This document shows positions 40,364 through 49,689 of a stretch of DNA of 64,000 nt, one piece after another. The stretch lies in NCBI GenBank assembly GCA_002300355.1, contig NSGV01000002.1:806001-870000 (forward strand), given 5' to 3'. Within the stretch, counting starts at the first letter, position 1. Each line of letters starts with the position of its first letter. A program made the position numbers and the translations under genes. Below the pieces are notes generated by a model. That model made no database searches and had not been told where the DNA came from. It was given only the letters and a program-made list of their open reading frames with translations. Origin of the DNA: Streptomyces sp. TLI_235. GTDB taxonomy: Bacteria; Actinomycetota; Actinomycetes; Streptomycetales; Streptomycetaceae.

Positions 40364-41737
40364 TCAGACGGTGGCCGTCGGAGCGGGCGAAGCCGCGCCG
40401 TGGCAGGGCAGGGTGACGATAACGCGCACGCCCTCGCCGGACTTCGCCCCGCCCATCAGGGAAACGGTGTAACGGTCGGGCTCGTGAACGGCCTCGAAGG
40501 CGTCCAGCACCCGCTCGGCGGCGTCCTCTTCACCGGCGAAGCTGATGTTGTGCAGCTCGTCGCCGAGGAAGCCGCCGAACGGGACGTCGCCGTGGTCGGC
40601 GCGGTGCGCCTCGGCGGCGGCCGCCAGGCCGCCGGTCGTAGTCGCCGAGCGCGGCGCCCTCGATCCGGGCGAAGGCCTGTGTCCTGTCGAGGAAGCTCTG
40701 CTCGTACGCGGCGGCCCGCGAGGGGTCGGTGAGGTAGCGGCTCTCGTCCGCGTTCATGTCGTAGGCGACGGCCCGGGCACGGCTGAGGGCGAGGACGGAG
40801 TCGTAGGCGTTGCTCTTCGCCACCACCAGGTGCCGGTCGGCCTGCGTGGTGAGGTGCAGCCCGATGATCAGGGCGACCACGGTCAGCAGGGTGACGACGG
40901 CCAGCAGCGGGTTGACCAGACGGCGGAAGCGCACGGTGAGGGTGCGCTGCAGTACGGCGAGCGCCACGAGGGCCGACAGTCCCGTGGTCAGGATCCACCA
41001 CCAGCCCGCCGCGAGGTCGTCGCGCTGCTGCGCGAGGACGCGGTCCACGGTGGCCGCATTGGCCGCGGTGACCTCGTCCGCTGCGGGCAGCAGGCGCTGG
41101 CCGAGGAGGTCCGTGGCCTGCCGGTAGGCCTCCAGAGCCTCCGCGGGAGGCTTGCCGGCGGGGGCGTGTGCGTGGTCCTCCAGCAGTTGGGCGCGGGCCA
41201 CAAGCGCCTCGTACCGGCCGAGTTCGCCGATCACGGTCTGTACGGCGCGCTTTGCCCGGCCGGGTCGTCGGCGGCGGCCTCGGCGACGCGCTGCAGGTCC
41301 TCGCCGGCCTCGGCGCGGCGCTGCTCGTAGGTGTCCAGGGTCTGCGTGTGCACGGCGAGGTAGTCCGGGTCGGCACCGATCAGCAGGAGGTTGGCGGCCT
41401 GGGCGTCCATGTCGCTGAGGGCGAAGTAGAGGTCGGCGGTGCGGACGGCCTGCGGGGCGGCCCGGTGGCCGATGGTGTCGATGCCGTCCCGCGCACCGGC
41501 CAGCACCGAGGCGACGGCCCCGCCGAGGCCGAGCACGCAGGCCAGGCAGAGCGCGGTGAGCGCGCGCACAAGCCGCGGCGTGCTCCAGGAGGAACGATCG
41601 ACGAGCCTGCGCACGGCAGATGCCGCGGCAAGGGGAGCCCACGGGCGGGGTGGTCCGGCAACCGCTCTCGGGTCCGCCACCTCCGGCGAGCCCGTCTTCC
41701 CAGTTCCGCTCGTCACGTGCAGTGCACCCGGTGCCAT
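40364..41737 (-). pseudogene. Membrane protein broken by two frameshifts, with a mismatched C-terminus
   Basis: Starting at ATG 41737 (GGGGAGGGGG upstream), a transmembrane helix is followed by an extracytoplasmic helical region (ALSDMDAQAANLLLIGADPD). Near 41250 the frame shifts and continues as VIGELGRYEALVARAQLLED, two transmembrane helices around LTTGLSALVALAVLQRTLTV and LLAVVTLLTVVALIIGLHL, and YDMNADESRYLTDPSRAAAY. Near 40630 it shifts again to GGFLGDELHNISFAGEEDAA, ending in YTVSLMGGAKSGEGVRVIVT and LPCHGA. That last part looks like another protein's end. The original resembled Streptomyces membrane sensor-like proteins of unknown role. Confidence 0.65.
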
Positions 41738-42211
41738 GACCGCGCGTCCCCTCCCCCTGTCCGTGGGCCTCCGGAGCCCTCCCCCGGTGTGTCCGTCCGG
41801 GGATCGGGGCTCCGGCACGGCTGCGGGCTCCTTCCGCACGAAGGCGCGCGGGGCCGTTCGGCGCAGCTCACGCTAGGGTCCGACGGGTCGCGGCCAGCTG
41901 CTCCCTGACGCCCCCCTGACGCCCGAGCCACGTTCTTGACGGATCGTTGAGGAGCGAAGTCATGGTCGCCGGCAGGAGACGCCGGCGTGCAGACACTCCC
42001 TGCTCACGGCGGCGCCGGAGGAAGGGACAGGGAGATGAGGCGATCTCATTTCGCCGCCTTGGAGGCGCACCGGATACCGCAGGTGCCGAAGGGGCCGTCA
42101 CCACCCGGAAGGGACAGGACGGATGGGACGGTCACCCCGTCGCCGCCCTCCGCTATCGATCTCGCTTCAGGCCAGTTATTAATACGATGATCCGATGATC
42201 AGGCAGCGGGC
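41738..42211. other. 470-bp region without a supported gene
   Basis: An Arg-rich frame from ATG 41962 (78 codons, GAGGAG before it) is the only candidate and has no recognisable product. TTGACG at 41936 resembles a -35 element. A short CGCCGGC/GCCGGCG hairpin lies near 41970-41990. I see nothing else. Confidence 0.3.
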
Positions 42212-42335
42212 TCACATGTCGCGGTGCCGCACCGCGAGTGCGGCGAGTGCGACCGCGGGCAGCGGCCAGAGCGTGTACACGAGCCAGGCTCCGGTGCCGG
42301 CGGCGGTGTGGCCCGGGGAGCCGGGGTCCGGCTCC
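42212..42335 (-). pseudogene. ABC-2-type permease C-terminal remnant
   Basis: The minus strand reads HTAAGTGAWLVYTLWPLPAV, ALAALAVRHRDM and a stop, the typical last helix and tail of Streptomyces ABC-2 permeases. It breaks off at about 42335 where a LuxR fragment begins on the plus strand. Confidence 0.55.
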
Positions 42336-42340
42336 CAGCT

Positions 42341-42463
42341 TTGGACACGGTGACCACCGCCAAATCGCACGTGTCACGGTTGCTCGCCGAGCTCGGCGCC
42401 CGCGACCGCGTCCACCTCGTGATCACCGCCTACGAGACGGGGCTCGTCACGCCGCCGCGCTGA
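42341..42463 (+). pseudogene. LuxR-type response regulator C-terminal remnant
   Basis: The plus strand encodes LDTVTTAKSHVSRLLAELGA, RDRVHLVITAYETGLVTPPR and a stop: the recognition helix and end of a LuxR (NarL/FixJ) DNA-binding domain. Receiver and N-terminal helices are missing. It is joined to the permease remnant as two 5'-truncated divergent genes. Confidence 0.75.
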
Positions 42464-42671
42464 CATCATCCACCCCGCCCGGAACAGGGCCACGTCCCGG
42501 TCGACAAGACGCGCACCGCCCGGGCCTGTCCCGTGCACCCGCAGGTGAGAGCAAGTGTCGGCGGCGGGCCTGGGCCGCCAGTTGCCCGTCTCCAGCAGAT
42601 CGGCGAGTACCCCGTCGGTCATCCCCGTCGGCTCGCGCCGCGAACGGTCGGGCCGCCTCCGGCTCGGGCGG

Positions 42672-43268
42672 CTACGACGCGGGGCTCGGCCGGTCCGCGG
42701 GCGGGGCGGGCGGACCGGAGGGCGTCGGCGGCGCGTAGGGCGGAACCGGCGGCGGAGCGAAGGGCCCGCCGTAGCCGGGGCCCGGCCGTGGCGCGCGCGT
42801 GGCGACCGCGACGACCGCGACGGCGGTGGCCACGCCGAGCGCGAGGTACGGCTGCAGCATGATGAACATCGCGTCGAGCGGCAGGTCGAGAAGGCCCTCC
42901 AACCGCCCGTTGGTCAGCTGGAAGAAGAGTTGCTGGCCGGCGGCGGAGAGGGTCGTCACCACAAGGAGCACCGCCGCGGTGGGCCGCACCCAGGACACCC
43001 CCCTGAACGCCAGGACGGCGAGCGCCGACGTCGAGACCAGGGTGGCCGCGAGCGGCGTGAAGTAGACGGCGATGGCCAGCCAGGGCAGGTCGGCATTCTT
43101 GTCGGCCATGTCGATCAGGTAGTTGTAGCTGCCCTGGGTGATGCTGATGACCAGGGCGATCGCGAAGATCCCGAGGTACACCAGCAACAGCACCCCGATC
43201 GCGATCAGCCCGCCCCCGGATCCCTTCTGCGGACCGTTTGCCGGCAGCGCGTCCCCGCCGTACGCCAT
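42672..43268 (-). CDS. Four-helix membrane protein with Pro-rich tail, function unknown
   Basis: The 198-residue protein begins at ATG 43268 behind GGGGTGGGG. Four hydrophobic helices lie at about 20-45, 60-85, 90-110 and 130-155. The C-terminal 40 residues are Pro/Gly-rich (GPFAPPPVPPYAPPTPSGP). A conserved-looking loop contains NYLIDMADKNADLPWL. No family is recognised. Proteins of this size and tail are common in streptomycetes. Confidence 0.7.
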   Translation of the reverse strand: MAYGGDALPANGPQKGSGGGLIAIGVLLLVYLGIFAIALVISITQGSYNYLIDMADKNADLPWLAIAVYFTPLAATLVSTSALAVLAFRGVSWVRPTAAVLLVVTTLSAAGQQLFFQLTNGRLEGLLDLPLDAMFIMLQPYLALGVATAVAVVAVATRAPRPGPGYGGPFAPPPVPPYAPPTPSGPPAPPADRPSPAS

Positions 43269-43460
43269 GAGCCCCACCCCTCGTCGACGTTCCTGGCGAG
43301 AGGGTAGCGCCCTGGGGTGACAGCCGGGGCGGATTAGACCCGCCCGGAGCGCGCGGGTGTTCGACTGCGTCAGGTTCGGGTGGGACCGGACACGCACCCT
43401 CGGCCATGGGAGCTCCCGTCAGCTGGAGTGCATCGCCCTAGGCCGACCGGCGACGGCCGG

Positions 43461-44165
43461 TCAGCCGGCCGGGACCGCCCGGTGGATGGCGGGGAGGGCT
43501 GCCCGGGCGGTGGCACCCAGGCGGTCGAAGAGGTCGGCGGTGGATGCGGCGTCCCACGGGCGGCCCCGGGCGGCGAGGACGCGGACGCTGATCCGCAGGT
43601 TGTTGTGCCGGACGGTGAGCGCGAGGACGGCCTGGGTCTCGTTGCTCATGGTGTCGACGATCCGGTAGCCCTCGCTGCCGATGCCGGTCTGCGGCTCGTA
43701 CCGGCCGTCCTTCGCGGTGTCCTTGACGTCCTCGTCCCGGCCCGCCTCGAACTGCCGCTTCGCCGTGGCGCTGTCGGACCAGACGGTGATGTAGGTGCGG
43801 ACGGCCCCGCCGGGGCCGCTCTCGGCCCCCACGCCGAGCTTCTGCCCGCAGGAGGCCGTCCGGCCCGAGGACGGGTCGGGGCTCTTCTCCTCGGCCTGCG
43901 GGACGCCGGCGGCCTTGCCCAGCACCGGCGCGAGGGGTGCGTAGTCGAGCAACTTGCAGAGGCCGGCCACATCGACAGGGGTGCCGTAGGTGGTCGTCCC
44001 GGCCGCGGCATCGGCCGCGCTGCCGGGCGCGCCGGCCCCGGAGGGTGCCGCGACGGTCTGGTGCGGCGGCCGGGACTGCACATCCGGGGGTGTGCTGGCG
44101 CAGGCCCCGGCCATGCCGGCGAGTACGAGCAGGAGCACCGCAGGGGCATGTCGTCGAATCCGCAT
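43461..44165 (-). CDS. Predicted lipoprotein (DUF3558-like size and layout)
   Basis: The 234-residue protein has a lipoprotein signal peptide with lipobox AGAC at about 19-22, a Ser/Ala/Gly-rich spacer, then a globular domain with two cysteines (VAGLCKLLDY and GRTASCGQKL) and a C-terminal block (VSVRVLAARGRPWDAASTAD-like). The layout resembles DUF3558 lipoproteins, which are of unknown function. The start at ATG 44165 places the basic MRIRRH head correctly before the hydrophobic core. Confidence 0.72.
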   Translation of the reverse strand: MRIRRHAPAVLLLVLAGMAGACASTPPDVQSRPPHQTVAAPSGAGAPGSAADAAAGTTTYGTPVDVAGLCKLLDYAPLAPVLGKAAGVPQAEEKSPDPSSGRTASCGQKLGVGAESGPGGAVRTYITVWSDSATAKRQFEAGRDEDVKDTAKDGRYEPQTGIGSEGYRIVDTMSNETQAVLALTVRHNNLRISVRVLAARGRPWDAASTADLFDRLGATARAALPAIHRAVPAG

Positions 44166-44386
44166 GGTCCGGAGCCTAACCAGGGGATCCGACAGCGAGG
44201 GCCGAAATCCCCTCCCCCGCCGGGCCAGTGACGGCGTGTCCGGTGGCGAAACCACAGCCCACGGCACCTGCCACCAGCGGAACAAACGGCCGATGAGCCG
44301 GGCACCGTGACCCGCCCGACGGATAATGGCCGGGGCCACAGGCCGGCTGCGTCGGCGGCACCGATCGATGGAAAGGCAGAGGACGG

Positions 44387-44761
44387 ATGACCCTGGAGGC
44401 AGGCCTGCGCGTCAGGTTGGCAGAGGACCTCGGGATCGGTGAGGCAGTCGCCGGGGAGCCCGGGGCCGTCGTCGGGTTCCTCTCGCTGGGAGCCGGGATC
44501 GAGGGCACCGTCGAGCGGGTGGACGGGGAACTCCCGGAGAGCGAGGAGGTCCGCGAGTACCAGCGACTCAAAGCGCTGTTCGAGGACTACGGGCACACCA
44601 TGCCGGAGGCGAGCCGGAAGCGGCTGGAGGCGGAGATCGCCGCGCTGGAGCCGCAGTGGGCCGCGCACCGGGAGCGGGGGAACCTGGTGACGGTCCGGGT
44701 CCGGTTGGACAACGGCTTCGTCCTCGACGGGGCGCACCAGGACATCCTCACCCCACTGTGA
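44387..44761 (+). CDS. Small soluble protein of unknown function
   Basis: The 124-residue protein starts at ATG 44387 behind GCAGAGGA. An N-terminal beta-rich part (VVGFLSLGAGIEGTVERVDG) and a C-terminal beta part (NLVTVRVRLDNGFVLDGAHQ) flank a charged helix (about 50-90, YQRLKALFEDYGHTMPEASR) that may form a coiled coil. No family is recognised. It is divergent from the lipoprotein gene. Confidence 0.7.
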   Translation: MTLEAGLRVRLAEDLGIGEAVAGEPGAVVGFLSLGAGIEGTVERVDGELPESEEVREYQRLKALFEDYGHTMPEASRKRLEAEIAALEPQWAAHRERGNLVTVRVRLDNGFVLDGAHQDILTPL

Positions 44762-45380
44762 AGCCGTTCGCCCTCCCGCCGGCCAGGTGATCCACCCCGC
44801 CCGTCGGCTATGGATTCCCGCCGTCGAACGGGCGGGGCGCCGCCCGGTGAGACAGGCGCGCACGAAGCGCTCCAGGCCGCTCCGGGGGCGCAGGGGGGCC
44901 CGGCGGTCGGCGGCCTCGATCTGCAGGGCATTCGAGGGAGTTCACCAACGCGGTGGGGATCTGGGCGGCAGGTAGGGGTGCTCCCGTCCTGGCGGACAGT
45001 CAGGGCCGGGGCATCGTCCCGGACTTCCCGCATCGCCCGACCACTCGCGCCGACCAACCACAACAAAACCCACCAGCAATTGACCTGCCGGGGCGATTCC
45101 ACGGCGACGAACTGATCGTGACCGCGATGGTCGCCGACAACGCGGCCGAGGTCGCGCGCCATGCCCGCTCGCGCCACCCCGAGCAATGGGGACTTTCGCC
45201 GTCCAGCAGCGGGAAGACCGAATTTTCGCCACCGGGGAACTTCTACCGTCCATTGACACTCGTTCTGAGCGATCAATGACGAGCATCGTTCGCGCCACTG
45301 CCTGCTGCGCGCCGGCCGCGTGGGAGCTCCGCTCGGAGCAGTAGGGCCTGGCAGGAAACGCAATTGGGGAGGTGATTCTC
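44762..45380. other. 620-bp region with a possible transposase remnant
   Basis: No intact gene. In the plus frame around 45095-45170, FHGDELIVTAMVADNAAEVARHARS resembles the C-terminal part of IS21-type IstA transposases, but it ends without the expected following block. Assignment is tentative. The remainder is unassigned. Confidence 0.3.
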
Positions 45381-45605
45381 GTGAGGTTGAAGGACGAGAC
45401 CACCTCACCGGCGGTTGGGGCTGCAGCGGCAACCGCCATGGTGGCGCCCGCGACCACAGCTCACGCGGTCAAGGCCAACCACCTTCGGGTCGGTGTGCCG
45501 GTGGTGGCTCCGTTCAACGAGCGGTCGCCGGCCGAGTCCCGCCTCGGTGGACGGATCGGGCCAGGGCCGCTTTCGTCCGCCCGGAAGCCCTTCCACCGGT
45601 CCTGA
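45381..45605 (+). CDS. Small open frame with strong ribosome site, unknown
   Basis: GTG 45381 follows GGGGAGGTGATTCTC, an excellent ribosome site. The 74-residue product has an Ala-rich stretch (AVGAAAATAMVAPATTAHAV) that looks like a weak signal sequence and a basic tail. No homologue is recognised; it may be the surviving 5' end of a secreted protein gene. Confidence 0.35.
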   Translation: MRLKDETTSPAVGAAAATAMVAPATTAHAVKANHLRVGVPVVAPFNERSPAESRLGGRIGPGPLSSARKPFHRS

Positions 45606-46092
45606 CCAGGCGCGAAGCTAGTACTCGCCAGCAGGGAACACCGCCCGGCGGTGAACCGGACGAGGCGTCAACTGTTGGACGCACGAACGGTTCCGCCCCT
45701 TCAGCTCAGATCTCCCAGAGGACCACTGTCATGCTTCGCAGTCCCGTCGCCAAGGCCACCGTGTCGCAGCTCTCGCCGCTCGTGTCCCGGCACTTGCCGC
45801 GCTGAGCGCTCCCACGGTCCCCACCGCGATCACCGCCTGGTAAAGGCGCACTGCGGGGACCACAGCCCGGGAGTAATCATTCGGCCCGCGCCCCCGCCCA
45901 CCGACTTTGTCGGCTTTGTCGGCGCACCAGCGCTTTTCGCCGGATCCGGCGGCCCACCCCTGCTTCCACCGGGCCCGCGAGTCCTCACTCGCTCTATCCG
46001 GGTGCATTCCGACCGCTGCCCCTGCACGGCAGCCATCACGGCCGCACCCGCCTCCATTCCTCTCCTTTTCTCAATGATTCCGGAGCACTTCT
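45606..46092. other. 490-bp region upstream of the NlpC/P60-type gene
   Basis: A 24-codon frame at 45731-45805 (MLRSPVAKATVSQLSPLVSR, AGAGGA upstream) is the only small-gene candidate and is weak. The rest must contain the promoter of the secreted protein at 46093; no clear hexamers stand out. Confidence 0.3.
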
Positions 46093-47430
46093 GTGTCTGC
46101 CAACGCTTCCAAGCTGACCCGATTCGTCCTTGCCGCCGCTATCGCCGCTTCCGGTGCGATCGCCACCACGGCCTTCACCGCAACCGCCGCCCACGCGGTG
46201 GGAACGTCAGCGGTCGGTGGTCAGATCAGTCGCTCCGAGGTCCTCGCCCGGGCTCAGTCCTGGGTCGACGAAGCGGTTCCGTACAGCCAGAGCGCGTACA
46301 AGACCGACAGCAACGGCACGTACCGGCAGGACTGTTCGGGTCTGGTGTCGATGGCCTGGCACATCGACACGACCGGAACCAACATGGGATTCACCACTAC
46401 GTCGATGGGACAGTACGCGACGCAGTTGGGGAGCCTGGACGATCTGCAGCCGGGTGATGCCATCAATAACATCAGCAGCCACACGGTGTTGTTCAGCCGG
46501 TGGACGGACTCCGGTCACACCGCGGCCGTGATCTACGAGGAGGCCCACACCGGAACGGACGCGCGGAGCCGCACCATGTACCGGTCCGAGATGACGGACG
46601 GCGGCTTCAAGCCGTTCCGCTACAACAAGGTCATCGACGATGTGCTGGCCTCCGGTCAGGTCGTGATCACGGGCGTCGGTGACATCAACAACAACGGCGT
46701 CGCCGACCTCATGGTCCGCCGCAAGTCCGACGGCCACGCCCTCATCTACTGGGGCAAGGGCGACGGCACCTACACCAACCCCACCGACGCCGGCGGCGGC
46801 TGGGACGCCTACGACATGATCACCGGCATCGGCGACATCAACAACAACGGCGTCGCCGACCTCATGGTCCGCCGCAAGTCCGACGGCCACGCCCTCATCT
46901 ACTGGGGCAAGGGCGACGGCACCTACACCAACCCCACCGACGCCGGCGGCGGCTGGGACGCCTACGACGCGATCACCGGCATCGGCGACATCAACAACAA
47001 CGGCGTCGCCGACCTCATGGTCCGCCGCAAGTCCGACGGCCACGCCCTCATCTACTGGGGCAAGGGCGACGGCACCTACACCAACCCCACCGACGCCGGC
47101 GGCGGCTGGGACGCCTACGACGCGATCACCGGCATCGGCGACATCAACAACAACGGCGTCGCCGACCTCATGGTCCGCCGCAAGTCCGACGGCCACGCCC
47201 TCATCTACTGGGGCAAGGGCGACGGCACCTACACCAACCCCACCGACGCCGGCGGCGGCTGGGACGCCTACGACGCGATCACCGGCATCGGCGACATCAA
47301 CAACAACGGCGTCGCCGACCTCATGGTCCGCCGCAAGTCCGACGGCCACGCCCTCATCTACTGGGGCAAGGGCGACGGCACCTACACCAACCCCACCGAC
47401 GCCGGCGGCGGCTGGGACATCTACGCCTGA
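46093..47430 (+). CDS. Secreted NlpC/P60-like protein with five FG-GAP/VCBS repeats
   Basis: The 445-residue protein starts at GTG 46093. A Sec signal peptide ends after AHA at residue 35. A papain-like NlpC/P60-type domain (about 45-190) contains the candidate catalytic Cys81 in YRQDCSGLVSMAWH and His130 in NNISSHTVLF, so it may cut peptidoglycan peptides or another amide. Five 51-residue repeats follow, each with the Ca2+-binding-like DINNNGVAD and an aromatic IYWGKGDGTY block, as in FG-GAP/VCBS propellers. The repeats are almost identical at DNA level, suggesting recent expansion. Export and wall or substrate binding by the repeats are inferred. Confidence 0.85.
   Translation: MSANASKLTRFVLAAAIAASGAIATTAFTATAAHAVGTSAVGGQISRSEVLARAQSWVDEAVPYSQSAYKTDSNGTYRQDCSGLVSMAWHIDTTGTNMGFTTTSMGQYATQLGSLDDLQPGDAINNISSHTVLFSRWTDSGHTAAVIYEEAHTGTDARSRTMYRSEMTDGGFKPFRYNKVIDDVLASGQVVITGVGDINNNGVADLMVRRKSDGHALIYWGKGDGTYTNPTDAGGGWDAYDMITGIGDINNNGVADLMVRRKSDGHALIYWGKGDGTYTNPTDAGGGWDAYDAITGIGDINNNGVADLMVRRKSDGHALIYWGKGDGTYTNPTDAGGGWDAYDAITGIGDINNNGVADLMVRRKSDGHALIYWGKGDGTYTNPTDAGGGWDAYDAITGIGDINNNGVADLMVRRKSDGHALIYWGKGDGTYTNPTDAGGGWDIYA
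46681..47430 (+). repeat. Five tandem 153-bp repeats
   Basis: The GACATCAACAACAACGGCG start recurs at 46681, 46834, 46987, 47140 and 47293, exactly 153 bases apart. Copies two to five differ by only a few bases; the first differs upstream (ITGVGD for ITGIGD). The period keeps the frame, so unequal exchange can change repeat number without breaking the protein. Confidence 0.95.
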
Positions 47431-47445
47431 CCTCGATTCCTCATG

Positions 47446-47474
47446 ACGGCCCGTCGGTTCCTTCGGCGGGCCGT
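47446..47474 (+). terminator. Hairpin terminator after the repeat protein
   Basis: ACGGCCCG (47446-47453) pairs with CGGGCCGT (47467-47474), 16 bases after the stop. Confidence 0.6.
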
Positions 47475-47744
47475 TCGGGCTGGTCCAGGCAAGTGGCGGG
47501 CAGGCTGGCGACCCGGCTGTCGCGTCGGGTGGCCGACACTCCCACCGCACATCGACGGAGGCCAGTCATCGGCTCGGCGAGCGCCGCCCCGACCGGCCGG
47601 TACCGCCGATGGCCGGTACCGCCGCGATCGGGGCGGTTGTGCACCTGCCGGCCACCGCCATCGAGGAGGGCTGCGACCTCTCCTCGATGAGCTGCATCCC
47701 GGCCCGCACCGCTTACCGTCTGCTGCCGGCCTGACGGCCCGGCC
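47475..47744. other. Intergenic region with a weak small frame
   Basis: A 41-codon plus-strand frame at 47609-47734 (IEEGCDLSSMSCIPARTAYR near its end) has a coherent look but no ribosome site. I do not call it a gene. Confidence 0.25.
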
Positions 47745-48482
47745 TCACTTCAGGTGCCGGACGAAGAACCGGGCCGCGTCGTCTCCCGCGAACTGCGGGA
47801 CGCCGGTGTGCCCGCCCATGTTGGCGTGCAGCGTCTTCTCCCTGGAGCCGAAGGCGTCGAACAGATCCAGGGCCACCTGCCGGTCGTTCCCTTCGTCGTC
47901 CCACTGCAGCAGGACGTGCAGCGGAATGGTGACCTGGCGGGCCTCCTCGAACATGGCGCGAGGGACGAAGCTCCCGGCGAACAGAACGGCGGCCGAGATG
48001 CGCGGCTCGACCACCGCCAGCCGGGTCCCGATGGAGATCACTCCCCCCGAGTACCCGACCGGGCCGCCGATCTCGGGCAGCGAAAGGAGGGCGTCCAGGG
48101 CGGTCTGCCATTCCGGGACCGCCCTTTCGACCAGCGGGAGGACGAGGGCGTCGACGATCTCGCCGACCGGCTCGCCGGCCTCCATGGCCCGGCGCAGGTC
48201 TGCGCGGGCCTGCTCGGCGGCGGCCCAGCGGGGCCGGTCACCGCTCCCGGGGAGCTCGATGGTGGCCGCGGCGAAGCCGTCCGCCGCGGCGTGCCGGGCC
48301 CGCCCCGCCAGCCGGGGGTACATCTTGTGCAGTCCGAGCGGGGGGTGGCCGAGCAGGATCAGCGGCGCCGGTGCGGACGCGGATGCCGATCCGGGCGTCC
48401 ACAGGATGCCGGGGATCTCGCCGAGCGTGAATTCGCGTTCGAGGACGCCGTCGTCGAGGCGCTGTTCAGAAGTGAATCGCAT
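47745..48482 (-). CDS. Alpha/beta hydrolase (dienelactone-hydrolase-like)
   Basis: The 245-residue enzyme has the nucleophile elbow GYSGG with Ser145, an acid candidate in LLQWDDEGND and His in NMGGHTGVPQF near the C-terminus, completing a catalytic triad. The oxyanion region ILLGHPPLGLHKMYPRLAG is present. It is cytosolic; the substrate is unknown. The gene is upstream-isolated and follows the sigma factor gene on the same strand after 234 bases. Confidence 0.85.
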   Translation of the reverse strand: MRFTSEQRLDDGVLEREFTLGEIPGILWTPGSASASAPAPLILLGHPPLGLHKMYPRLAGRARHAAADGFAAATIELPGSGDRPRWAAAEQARADLRRAMEAGEPVGEIVDALVLPLVERAVPEWQTALDALLSLPEIGGPVGYSGGVISIGTRLAVVEPRISAAVLFAGSFVPRAMFEEARQVTIPLHVLLQWDDEGNDRQVALDLFDAFGSREKTLHANMGGHTGVPQFAGDDAARFFVRHLK

Positions 48483-48716
48483 GGTCGTGCCTTTCGGGAG
48501 TGCTCGTGAACGGCGCTCCCGGACGACCTATCGCCCGACCGTGACCCCGGAGGGGAGCACCCATGTCGATACTGCGTTCACGGGTACCACCTTCTCGTTC
48601 TCTCGCACGGCCTCCGGAAAGCTAGCAGTGGTCGCCGTGGTTCGCCAACGGGTTTGTGCGTGGCTCCGTGGCGCGACAAGTGGCCAGGGGCGCCCGGGTC
48701 CTCGCTCCGACCCAGG

Positions 48717-49679
48717 TCACCGGATTCCGGTGGCTCCGGCCACCCATGCGGCGATGACCGGCGCGTCGGGCGCGTGCTGCCGCCAGGCCTCGTTGAGGCG
48801 CACGAGCCGGTCCGCGGCGGCGATGCCGCACAGCGACGCGACCTTGCCGTCGCTGACTTCGAACACCACGACGCCCACGACCCGGTCGTCGACCACGGCG
48901 AGGACGGCCGGGGAGCCGTTGACCGGCGCGATGTGGAACGCGGGGGTGCCGCCGGCCAGCCGCAGCTTCGCCGGAGTGGGCTTGAAGCCGGCCCGCACGA
49001 AGGAGGCGACGCGCTCGCGCGTCCGGTACCGCAGCAGCCGCCTGGCCAGTCCGGCGCCGTCCGAGACCGCGGTCGCGTCGGCGGTGAGCAGCTCTACCAG
49101 CCGTTCGGTGCGCCCCGACGTGGCGGCGGCGAGGAACTCCTCGACGATCCGGCGCGCGGAGGCGGGGTCGACCTCGCCGCCGCTGCGGCGCTCGGCGGCG
49201 ACCCGGCGTCGGGCCCGGTGGACGTGCTGCTGGCTGGCGGACTCGGTGATGTCGAGGATTCCGGCGATTTCGGCGTGGGGGTAGGAGAAGGCCTCGCGCA
49301 GGACGTACGCGGCCCGCTCGACCGGTGAGAGGCGCTCCATGAGGGTCAGGACGGCCATGGACACCGATTCGCGCTGCTCGAAGGTGTCGGCAGGGTCGAG
49401 CATCGGGTCGCCTTCGAGGAGTGGCTCGGGCATCCGGTCTCCGACGGCGCGTTCATGGCGCGCCTGCGCCGAGCGGAGCCGGTCGAGGCAGAGGTTGCTG
49501 ACGACCTTGGTCAGCCACGCCTCGGGCACCTCGATGCGTTCCCGGTCGGCGGCCTGCCAGCGCAGGAACGCGTCCTGTACGGCGTCCTCGGCGTCGGCCG
49601 CCGATCCGAGCAGACGGTACGCGAGCGAGGCCAGCCGGCCCCGGCCGGCCTCGAACCGATCGATGGCTGCGCTGTCCAT
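48717..49679 (-). CDS. sigJ: ECF41/SigJ-type sigma factor with C-terminal SnoaL-like domain
   Basis: The 320-residue protein has sigma region 2 (RLLGSAADAEDAVQDAFLRW), region 4 (LMERLSPVERAAYVLREAFS; HAEIAGILDITESASQQHVH) and a C-terminal SnoaL-like domain of about 120 residues, as in ECF41 factors, where the extension acts as a fused anti-sigma module. The SDGAG block in that domain corresponds to the conserved DGGGK motif. ECF41 genes usually sit beside an oxidoreductase, and here a flavoprotein gene lies immediately upstream (10-base gap), so co-transcription is likely. Confidence 0.9.
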   Translation of the reverse strand: MDSAAIDRFEAGRGRLASLAYRLLGSAADAEDAVQDAFLRWQAADRERIEVPEAWLTKVVSNLCLDRLRSAQARHERAVGDRMPEPLLEGDPMLDPADTFEQRESVSMAVLTLMERLSPVERAAYVLREAFSYPHAEIAGILDITESASQQHVHRARRRVAAERRSGGEVDPASARRIVEEFLAAATSGRTERLVELLTADATAVSDGAGLARRLLRYRTRERVASFVRAGFKPTPAKLRLAGGTPAFHIAPVNGSPAVLAVVDDRVVGVVVFEVSDGKVASLCGIAAADRLVRLNEAWRQHAPDAPVIAAWVAGATGIR

Positions 49680-49689
49680 GCGGAGCAGC

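Noticed and set aside
41962..42198. Arg-rich 78-codon frame as a gene
   Set aside because: The ribosome site is fair, but composition and content look random and nothing supports a product.
46681..47430. CRISPR-like tandem repeats
   Set aside because: The 153-bp period is coding, in frame and without variable spacers.
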